From the NCBI GenBank assembly GCA_964608185.1, contig CAZSMR010000015.1, positions 1 to 29,719 of the forward strand: 29,719 bases of DNA, in the 5' to 3' direction. Positions 23,564 through 29,719 of the stretch are shown piece by piece (within the stretch, counting starts at the first letter, position 1; every line of letters begins with the position of its first letter). Below the pieces are notes generated by a model. The model saw only the letters and a program-made list of their open reading frames with translations, ran no database searches and was not told the DNA's origin. A program made the translations under genes and the position numbers. The stretch is from Porticoccus sp964608185. GTDB lineage: Bacteria > Pseudomonadota > Gammaproteobacteria > Pseudomonadales > Porticoccaceae.

Positions 23564-25501
23564 ATGACAGATACAAAGATATACCCATTGCATAAGACGT
23601 TTGCAGAAAAAGCTAATATAGATCTTAAAACATACGAAAAAATGTATGTTGATTCTATTGAAAATTCTAACGATTTTTGGTCTAAACAAGCTGAAGATTT
23701 TTTGTTTTGGGAAAAATCTTGGAACGAAGTTAATTCATATGATTTTTATACGGGCAAAACAGCCTGGTTTTCTGGGGGGCAGCTAAACGTTTCAGTTAAT
23801 TGTATTGATCGCCACCTAGCGAGTAAAGCAGATCAACCAGCAATTATTTGGGAAGGCGACAACCCTAAAGATAGCGAAATAATTACCTATAGAAAATTAA
23901 GTGACGAGGTCAATAAGTTATCTAATGCTCTAAGGTCTCGTAATGTGAAAAAAGGCGATAGAGTGTGTATCTATATGCCTATGATCCCACAGGCATCTTA
24001 TGCGATGCTAGCTTGCGCACGTATTGGTGCCATTCATTCAGTTGTTTTTGGAGGTTTCTCACCGGAAGCACTCAAAGATAGAATCATAGACTCTGATTGT
24101 CATGTAGTGATTACTGCGGATGAGGGGGTCAGGGGTGGTAAGAATATCCCCCTAAAAGCTAATGCAGATGCCGCTATAAGAAACTGTCCCTTGGTTCATA
24201 CCTGCTTAGTGGTTGCTCACACAGAAGGCAATGTTGATTGGTTTCCAGAAAGAGACGTCTGGTATCATGAAGCTATTGCAAATGAAGCAACTCATTGTCT
24301 ACCAGAACTTATGAATGCTGAAGATCCCTTATTTATTCTTTACACCTCTGGCTCAACTGGAAAGCCGAAAGGGGTCCTTCACACAACCGCAGGATATTTG
24401 TTGCAGGTTGCGATGACTCACAAATATGTGTTTGATTATAAGGATGGCGATATATATTGGTGTACAGCAGATGTGGGATGGGTAACAGGACATAGTTATA
24501 TCGTTTATGGACCTTTATGTAACGGAGCAACAACATTAATTTTTGAGGGGGTTCCGACTTACCCTGATGCTTCTCGTTTTTGGCAAGTAATCGATAAACA
24601 TAAAGTTTCTATTTTTTACACGGCACCAACAGCAATTCGTTCACTGCTAGGAGCAGGAAATGATTTTGTATTAAGTACAGATCGAGCATCTTTGCGGCTG
24701 CTCGGAACAGTTGGAGAGCCAATTAACCCAGAAGCTTGGGAGTGGTATTACCATATTGTTGGTAATTCTAATTGCCCTATTGTAGACACTTGGTGGCAGA
24801 CAGAAACAGGAGCACATATGTTGACACCTTTTCCTGGCGCCCATGATATGAAGCCAGGCTGTGCTACTGTTCCTTTTTTTGGTGTAGAGCCTGCATTGTT
24901 AAATAGTTCAGGTGATTTAATTGAGGGCCCCGGAGAAGGAAACTTAGTTATTAAGTCCTCATGGCCTTCCCAAATTCGCGGAGTATATGGTGATATGCAA
25001 CGATTTAAGGATACCTATTTCTCATCGTTCCCTGGCTATTATTTTACTGGGGACGGTGCACGTCGAGATAATGACGGACACTATTGGATTACAGGCAGAG
25101 TTGATGATGTATTAAATATTTCAGGACATCGTATGGGCACCGCTGAAATTGAAAGCGCACTAGTTCTTCATGTAGATGTAGCAGAGGCTGCTATTGTCGG
25201 CTGCCCACATCAAATAAAAGGCCAGGGAATATATGCATATGTAACTCTCATGTCTAATGCACATTCAACTGATTCTCTCTTAGCAGAACTGCTCGATATT
25301 TGTGTGAGAGAAATTGGGTCTTTTGCAAAACCAGATCAGATTCAGTTAGCTCCCGGCCTACCAAAAACTCGATCAGGTAAAATTATGCGCCGTATTTTAA
25401 GAAAAATAGCATCTAATGAACTAAGTAGTCTTGGAGATATCTCAACGTTAGCAGATCCATCTGTAGTTGATGACTTAATCAAAAATAGATTAAATAGGTA
25501 A
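23564..25501 (+). CDS. acs: Acetyl-CoA synthetase
   Basis: This enzyme activates acetate to acetyl-CoA through an acetyl-AMP intermediate. The 645 residues match Acs. Key motifs are YTSGSTGKPKGV (AMP-binding), DTWWQTETGAH, GDGARRDNDGHYWITGRVDDV, and PKTRSGKIMRR with the catalytic lysine K606, which is acetylated in well-studied homologues. The start is preceded by AGAGGG and an array of five 11-bp repeats carrying Shine-Dalgarno-like cores, so translation control is likely unusual. A weak hairpin (25511-25530) follows the stop. It is not beside ack/pta or acetate transport genes. Confidence 0.98.
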   Translation: MTDTKIYPLHKTFAEKANIDLKTYEKMYVDSIENSNDFWSKQAEDFLFWEKSWNEVNSYDFYTGKTAWFSGGQLNVSVNCIDRHLASKADQPAIIWEGDNPKDSEIITYRKLSDEVNKLSNALRSRNVKKGDRVCIYMPMIPQASYAMLACARIGAIHSVVFGGFSPEALKDRIIDSDCHVVITADEGVRGGKNIPLKANADAAIRNCPLVHTCLVVAHTEGNVDWFPERDVWYHEAIANEATHCLPELMNAEDPLFILYTSGSTGKPKGVLHTTAGYLLQVAMTHKYVFDYKDGDIYWCTADVGWVTGHSYIVYGPLCNGATTLIFEGVPTYPDASRFWQVIDKHKVSIFYTAPTAIRSLLGAGNDFVLSTDRASLRLLGTVGEPINPEAWEWYYHIVGNSNCPIVDTWWQTETGAHMLTPFPGAHDMKPGCATVPFFGVEPALLNSSGDLIEGPGEGNLVIKSSWPSQIRGVYGDMQRFKDTYFSSFPGYYFTGDGARRDNDGHYWITGRVDDVLNISGHRMGTAEIESALVLHVDVAEAAIVGCPHQIKGQGIYAYVTLMSNAHSTDSLLAELLDICVREIGSFAKPDQIQLAPGLPKTRSGKIMRRILRKIASNELSSLGDISTLADPSVVDDLIKNRLNR

Positions 25502-25510
25502 ATTTTAGTT

Positions 25511-25530
25511 TTTCATTCGTTAGAGTGAAA
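25511..25530 (+). terminator. Weak hairpin after acs
   Basis: TTTCATTC pairs with GAGTGAAA around a GTTA loop (8 bp including one G-U). It lies just after the acs stop, but the tail TAATCTTT is only partly T-rich, so termination would be inefficient. Confidence 0.25.
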
Positions 25531-25554
25531 TAATCTTTATGGAGTAAAAGTGAT

Positions 25555-26277
25555 ATGGGTAGAGCTTATCAAAATCGTAAAGATTCGATGGCTAAAACTT
25601 CTGATATGAAGGCTAGAGTATACAGTCGATATGGTCGGGAAATTTATGTTAGCGCTAAATCCGGCGGTTCTGATCCAAGTGGAAATTTATCACTACGTAA
25701 CTTGATTGATAGAGCCAAAAAGGACCAAGTGCCCGTTCATGTAATTGATAGAGCTATTGAAAAAGCGAAAGGGGGATCTGGGGAAGATTTTCTTCCTGCT
25801 CGTTACGAGGGCTATGGGCCATCCGGCAGTAAGGCTATTATTGAATGCTTGACTGATAATCCGAATAGAACTTTTGGCGATGTACGTCTTGCGTTCACTA
25901 AAACGGACTGCAAAATTGGTACTCAAGGTAGCGTTATACACCAATTCGATCATCTCGCTATATTTGTGTTTAAGCACCATGATGAGGAGGTACCCTTCGA
26001 TAGCCTAATGACTGCAGATATAGATGTTATTGACATCGAAAATGAAGATGGAAAAGTATCTATTTTTGTAGCACACACTGATTATTTTAAGGCAAAACAA
26101 GTACTATTAGATAGTTGTGGTGAAATTAATTTTGAAATTGATGAGATACAGTTCATCCCACATGACTATGTCAATATTGACGATGATGACAGCATTGCTC
26201 TTTTTGAAAAATTTATGACAATGCTTAATGAGCTAGATGATGTTCAACAGGTATATCACAATGCTAGGCTGACATGA
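25555..26277 (+). CDS. YebC/PmpR family protein, YeeN-like
   Basis: The protein has 240 residues, with the family's three-domain layout. The N-terminus MGRAYQNRKDSMAKTSDMKA and RYGREIYVSAKSGG resemble E. coli YeeN (MGRKWANI, KFGVEIYAAAKQGE) more than YebC itself, which begins MAGHSKWANI. RYEGYGPSGSKAIIECLTDNPNRT and a C-terminal DDVQQVYHN are family hallmarks. Members were described as transcription regulators, and more recent work links the family to translation at proline runs; which applies here is open. It is convergent with ppa, with 67 bp between stops. Confidence 0.93.
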   Translation: MGRAYQNRKDSMAKTSDMKARVYSRYGREIYVSAKSGGSDPSGNLSLRNLIDRAKKDQVPVHVIDRAIEKAKGGSGEDFLPARYEGYGPSGSKAIIECLTDNPNRTFGDVRLAFTKTDCKIGTQGSVIHQFDHLAIFVFKHHDEEVPFDSLMTADIDVIDIENEDGKVSIFVAHTDYFKAKQVLLDSCGEINFEIDEIQFIPHDYVNIDDDDSIALFEKFMTMLNELDDVQQVYHNARLT

Positions 26278-26344
26278 GCTAAGTAACTAAAAATTTTTTC
26301 AGTCATGAAGTTTCTTGGTCGTCATATAATTAATTTCTAAAAAC

Positions 26345-26884
26345 TTAAGATTTCTCTTCTTTTAGGAACCGCTGGCGTGATGCTTTTATTTCAACGCATG
26401 CAGCAGCAGCATCATCCCAACCTTCAACTTTAACCCACTTGCCCGGTTCAAGTGCCTTATAGTTTTCAAAATAGTGTTGAATTTGCTTAACTAGAAGTTC
26501 AGGTAGATCGCTAATTTCATTCACATGATCATACAGTTTTGTTAGCTTGGTGTTTGGAACAGCTAATAGTTTTGCATCGATTCCAGATTCATCAGACATA
26601 TTCAATACACCAATAGGCCGGCTACGGATTACTGCACCTGGCATGACAGGGTAAGGGGTGACTACTAGGACATCCAGCGGATCGCCGTCTTCAGATAGTG
26701 TTTCAGGTATATAACCATAATTTGCAGGATAAAACATGGGTGTCGCTACGAATCGATCTACGAAAATAGCGTCTGCATCTTTATCAACTTCGTATTTAAT
26801 AGGGTCATGGTTAGCTGGTATTTCTATAACCACATTGATATCAGTGGGTAGGTCTTTTCCTGCTGAAATTTTGTTGTAGCTCAT
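26345..26884 (-). CDS. ppa: Inorganic pyrophosphatase, family I
   Basis: This soluble, Mg-dependent enzyme hydrolyses pyrophosphate, pulling biosynthetic reactions forward. One such pyrophosphate source is Acs, encoded nearby. The 179 residues match the hexameric bacterial form. YEVDKDADAIFVDRF, NYGYIPETLSEDGDPLDVLV (with the metal-binding aspartates) and KWVKVEGWDD are conserved segments. It is read leftward and diverges from the riboswitch-controlled receptor gene. No clear Shine-Dalgarno precedes the ATG. Confidence 0.97.
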   Translation of the reverse strand: MSYNKISAGKDLPTDINVVIEIPANHDPIKYEVDKDADAIFVDRFVATPMFYPANYGYIPETLSEDGDPLDVLVVTPYPVMPGAVIRSRPIGVLNMSDESGIDAKLLAVPNTKLTKLYDHVNEISDLPELLVKQIQHYFENYKALEPGKWVKVEGWDDAAAACVEIKASRQRFLKEEKS

Positions 26885-27198
26885 GTCTTTTTTTGTCTCA
26901 TGGTTAGTTTATTGTCATTGATTTAAACCAATTTTTTTACATACCTTGTTAAACATTTAGCATAAAAGGAATCGAATTATACTGTTGAGGTAGATTTATT
27001 GCCAGTCTCGCTTTAGATAACATCACAAGATACCTCTTTATTTTAGCAATAGATTTTTCTATATTTTTTATTTGATCGAATCAGGCTACGAAAAAATTCT
27101 TTCGATAATTTTTCGTGATTCTAATGTGAAGCAAAGCTTTTGTTGCTATATAAAAAAGAGTATGTAAAATCGTCAACAATTCACCTTAATGGTGATAT
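26885..27198. other. Divergent promoter region between ppa and the thiamin operon
   Basis: No coding sequence is supported. It should hold the ppa promoter on the minus strand and the riboswitch promoter on the plus strand. A plausible but weak -10 (TAAAAT, 27165-27170) gives a start near the aptamer. An interrupted inverted repeat spans 27078-27121 (GAATCA...TGATTC and ACGAAAAA...TTTTTCGT), and a 5-bp hairpin (27181-27195) abuts the aptamer. Confidence 0.45.
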
Positions 27199-27280
27199 TC
27201 CTAAGGGGAGGCTTCGGCCTGAGACATCTTTAGATGGACCCTTTGAACCTGATCCGGATAGTACCGGCGTAGGGATAGGA
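27199..27280 (+). promoter_or_regulatory. TPP riboswitch (THI element) aptamer
   Basis: The aptamer closes with TCCTA (27199-27203) and TAGGA (27276-27280). It contains CTGAGA (27219-27224), then ACCC TTTGAACCTGATC, and the GCGTAGGGA end, all hallmark conserved segments. P3 is capped by a stable AGGC-UUCG-GCCU tetraloop, and CATC/GATG forms an optional extra hairpin. It lies 67 nt before the receptor start codon, so thiamin pyrophosphate should repress the downstream genes. Confidence 0.97.
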
Positions 27281-27322
27281 CGCTAATTTTTTGATCGTTC
27301 AATCTTACCCCTTCCGGGTCTC

Positions 27323-27336
27323 TTAACAGTTGTTAA
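27323..27336 (+). promoter_or_regulatory. Palindrome between the TPP aptamer and the receptor ribosome binding site
   Basis: TTAACA-GT-TGTTAA lies directly upstream of the GAGG Shine-Dalgarno (27338-27341). ACCC and GGGT (27307-27319) form a small stem just before. No hairpin with a T-run is present, so if this is the expression platform it probably acts on translation rather than termination. Confidence 0.35.
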
Positions 27337-27347
27337 TGAGGCTTAAT

Positions 27348-29561
27348 ATGAACATAGTTACAAAGACAATCAAGACCGTTCTTGCAGTAACGCTAATTGC
27401 CATATTCCAGTATGGTTTACAAGCTGATAATACCCTTGAAGAGCTAATATCTAAACCCGTTGATTCTGATTCTGAAACCACTCTTGAGAAATCCCCAGAA
27501 AATAAAGATGATAACTTGCTTGCTGAAATAGTTGTTAAAGCGGAATTTCGTGACGTCAATATAATGAATAGTGGTAATAGTGTTACTGTTATCGATACTA
27601 AGGCTCTCGAAAGGCGTGATGCAGAGCATATAGAGCAGGTCCTTAATCTAGCTCCCAATGTTAATTTTTCAAGTGGCTCGTCAAGAGGAAAATTTTTTCA
27701 AATTCGTGGTATTGGTGAGCGAAGCCAATTTGTCGAACCAATAAACCCCTCAGTGGGACTTTACATAGATGGAATTGACTTCAGCGGCTTGGGTGGGGCT
27801 GCAACTACACTAGATATAAAACAAATTGAGGTTTTTAAAGGTCCTCAGGGCACAAGTTATGGCGCAAATGCCATGGCTGGATTAATTGATATGCGATCTA
27901 ACGATCCATCAAAAAAATTTCAAGGTAGTATAGATTCATCAATAGGTGAATATGAGAAAAGGACTGTTTCTACTACATTAAGTGGCCCCATAACTAGTGA
28001 TTTAGGCTACCGTTTTGCTATGCAGCGGTCAAAAAGAGACGGCTATACAGATAATGATTTTCTTGGTCGAGATGATACCAATGGTATTGATGAACAAACT
28101 TTAAGACTTAAATTGAATCTTCAAGCTAACGAATACCTTAATTTCAGTTTCTCTGGATTATATTTTGATGCAGATAATGGCTATGACACTTTTTCGCTAG
28201 ACAATACACGCGATACTTTATCTGATCAACCTGGTCACGATCGTCAAGAAACGATTGCGTTTTCTCTCGAGAGTACATTGACAGAAAATAAAGAATTTGA
28301 TGTGATTTCCCTTTTTAGCTATTCAAGTAGTGATCTAGAGTATGGTTTCGATGAAGACTGGAGTTACAATTCAATCTGTTCAGATTTCCCTTGTGGTTAT
28401 GCTGCATATGAATCGTTTGATAACTATATTCGAGATAAAAGGACAACCACAATTGATTTCCGCTTAGTATCAAAAGCTGAGAGTTTAATTTTTAGTGGAT
28501 CAACCGATTGGGTAACCGGGATTTATTTTAAAGATCAGGAAGAATCGCTATTGCGAGAGTGGACATTTGATGCAGATTTTGCAAGTGATTTCGATACTAA
28601 AAACTTCGCTATTTATGGACAATTGGGTACACAGCTTAATGATAAATTAAGGTTAACTTCAGGACTAAGATTAGAGTATAGACAAGGAGACTACTCGGGA
28701 AGCTCGTCGGTCAATTACGATACTGGAGAGCGCTTATGGGGTGGTAAGATTGGACTAGAGTATTTAATGACCGATGATATTATGGTCTATAGCCTCGTTT
28801 CACGTGGCTATAAGGCGGGTGGGGTCAATAGTAGTTCTTCGTTGGAGCCAAAAAATAGAAGCTTCGATTCCGAATACCTATGGAATTATGAAACTGGAAT
28901 CAAAGCAGACTGGCTTGATGGAACACTTAATAGCCAGTTAGCTGTCTTCTATCAGGATCGTCGTAAAATGCAGGTTAAGCAATCCTTAGTAGACTGCCCG
29001 GCTGAAGGGGCTTGCACATTTACTGATTATATTGAAAATGCCGAAAAGGGAGCAAATTATGGTGCTGAAATGGAATTTAGATGGATTGCTCTTAATGATG
29101 TAGATATTTATGGTAGCTTGGGACTACTTAGAGCAACATTCAAAGATTATAAGAGTTATTCGCATATTGATGTTGATAGGCAGGCGGCCAACCCTTCACC
29201 GAAAGATCTGAGTGGACATAAGCAGGCGCATGCGCCTTCTTATCAGTTTGTACTTGGTACAGATATATATCTTACAAGTAATCTTACTATGGGGATAGAG
29301 CTTGAAGGAAAAGAGGAATTTAGCCTCTCTCCTCGTCATAATGCAAAATCTAATCGTTATGAGCTATTGAATTCTCATTTAAATTATCGGTTTGGTAAAT
29401 GGAACTTTTCCCTATGGGGTCGAAATCTTAATGATCGTGATGTCATTGTGAGAGGGTTTGGGGGTTTTGGTAATGATCCGCGAAAAACTTATGCATTAGA
29501 GCCATATTATCAATACGGCGAACCAAGAGTGATTGGGGCTACAGCTAAATATAGTTTCTAG
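27348..29561 (+). CDS. TonB-dependent outer-membrane receptor, predicted thiamin uptake
   Basis: This outer-membrane beta-barrel receptor is energised by TonB. I chose the ATG at 27348 (737 residues) because GAGG sits 6 nt upstream and it yields a clean signal peptide with likely cleavage after QA (residue 26). A TonB-box-like AEIVVKAE occurs near residue 60. The plug domain includes QIRGIGERSQF and IEVFKGPQGTSYGANAMAGLIDM, and the barrel ends with the usual terminal aromatic (KYSF). Substrate prediction rests on the TPP riboswitch upstream and the PnuC/PnuT-like gene downstream: thiamin or a thiamin precursor. Such receptor-carrier pairs under THI elements are known in other bacteria. Specificity cannot be read from the receptor itself. 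Confidence 0.93.
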   Translation: MNIVTKTIKTVLAVTLIAIFQYGLQADNTLEELISKPVDSDSETTLEKSPENKDDNLLAEIVVKAEFRDVNIMNSGNSVTVIDTKALERRDAEHIEQVLNLAPNVNFSSGSSRGKFFQIRGIGERSQFVEPINPSVGLYIDGIDFSGLGGAATTLDIKQIEVFKGPQGTSYGANAMAGLIDMRSNDPSKKFQGSIDSSIGEYEKRTVSTTLSGPITSDLGYRFAMQRSKRDGYTDNDFLGRDDTNGIDEQTLRLKLNLQANEYLNFSFSGLYFDADNGYDTFSLDNTRDTLSDQPGHDRQETIAFSLESTLTENKEFDVISLFSYSSSDLEYGFDEDWSYNSICSDFPCGYAAYESFDNYIRDKRTTTIDFRLVSKAESLIFSGSTDWVTGIYFKDQEESLLREWTFDADFASDFDTKNFAIYGQLGTQLNDKLRLTSGLRLEYRQGDYSGSSSVNYDTGERLWGGKIGLEYLMTDDIMVYSLVSRGYKAGGVNSSSSLEPKNRSFDSEYLWNYETGIKADWLDGTLNSQLAVFYQDRRKMQVKQSLVDCPAEGACTFTDYIENAEKGANYGAEMEFRWIALNDVDIYGSLGLLRATFKDYKSYSHIDVDRQAANPSPKDLSGHKQAHAPSYQFVLGTDIYLTSNLTMGIELEGKEEFSLSPRHNAKSNRYELLNSHLNYRFGKWNFSLWGRNLNDRDVIVRGFGGFGNDPRKTYALEPYYQYGEPRVIGATAKYSF

Positions 29562-29633
29562 TTATATGAATTTAACCTTTACAGAGAAGCTTGCTTAAAT
29601 GTCAAAATACTCTATATATGCGATTAACTGATT

Positions 29634-29719
29634 TTGGAATATTTTATAAATTTTAACTGGATTGGTATTGAAACGTTAGCGGTCATCCTAGCGATTATTT
29701 ACCTATTTTTAGCTATAAA
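29634..29719 (+). CDS. PnuC/PnuT-like transporter, 5' end only
   Basis: The first 28 codons are in the window; the rest lies beyond the edge. The frame reads NWIGIETLAVILAIIYLFLAI from the eighth codon, matching the opening of PnuC-family carriers (NWIE-like start, first membrane helix). No ATG is in frame after the TAA at 29625, so the start is probably TTG at 29634, or ATT or CTG just before. It follows the TPP-controlled receptor gene by 72 bp, which favours PnuT (thiamin) over PnuC (nicotinamide riboside). Seeing only 28 codons limits certainty. Confidence 0.65.
   Translation, partial: MEYFINFNWIGIETLAVILAIIYLFLAI

Noticed and set aside
27330..27347. Earlier TTG (27330) or ATG (27336) start for the TonB receptor
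   Set aside because: These starts overlap the Shine-Dalgarno that serves the ATG at 27348, and would add MLMRLN before a typical signal peptide.

Overview
The window is a stretch of AT-rich, densely packed bacterial chromosome carrying mostly core genes. Gene content and order point to a gammaproteobacterium, probably a marine one. The signs are an ilvI-ilvH-ilvC-pssA series, an E. coli-like holD-rimI-prfC neighbourhood, rnr-rlmB, rpsF-rpsR-(DUF2232)-rplI-dnaB, a SelO ending in CSS, and a TonB-dependent receptor under a TPP riboswitch. I cannot place the genus from sequence alone. No rRNA, tRNA, CRISPR array, transposase or complete prophage gene was seen.

Layout. (1) 1-3657: branched-chain amino-acid operon ilvI-ilvH-ilvC, with a roughly 240-nt leader and a strong hairpin terminator. 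(2) 3747-8970: pssA, leuA, a divergent holD (DNA polymerase III psi), rimI and prfC, closely spaced on the + strand with no terminator seen between them. (3) 9072-10109: an AI-2E/PerM-family membrane protein, convergent with selO and yciH on the minus strand (10132-11949). (4) 11950-13941: a sparse, very AT-rich segment with three small unrecognised ORFs. One sits behind a 17-bp dyad and phased A-tracts, and one resembles a stand-alone N-terminal arm of a tyrosine recombinase. (5) 13942-17775: rnr, rlmB and a second CDP-alcohol phosphatidyltransferase. (6) 17874-20198: ribosomal-protein operon rpsF-rpsR-DUF2232-rplI, with a good promoter, a structured leader that pairs the rpsF Shine-Dalgarno, and a strong terminator. 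(7) 20228-23434: dnaB, panC, panD, yajQ. (8) 23499-26884: acs preceded by five perfect 11-bp repeats, each holding a Shine-Dalgarno-like core; then a YebC/YeeN-family gene and, convergent, ppa. (9) 27199-29719: TPP riboswitch, TonB-dependent receptor, and the start of a PnuC/PnuT-like transporter cut by the window edge.

How they work together. Regions 1-2 make valine and isoleucine precursors and commit 2-oxoisovalerate to leucine (leuA); panC/panD serve the pantothenate branch of the same pool. The last region looks like a thiamin scavenging operon: outer-membrane receptor plus inner-membrane carrier, controlled by the vitamin's active form. TPP is also the cofactor of IlvI.

I did not find a convincing new multi-gene defence or mobile system. 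The best leads are the repeated Shine-Dalgarno array before acs, the rpsF leader hairpins, the divergent psi subunit, and the small-ORF segment at 11950-13941.
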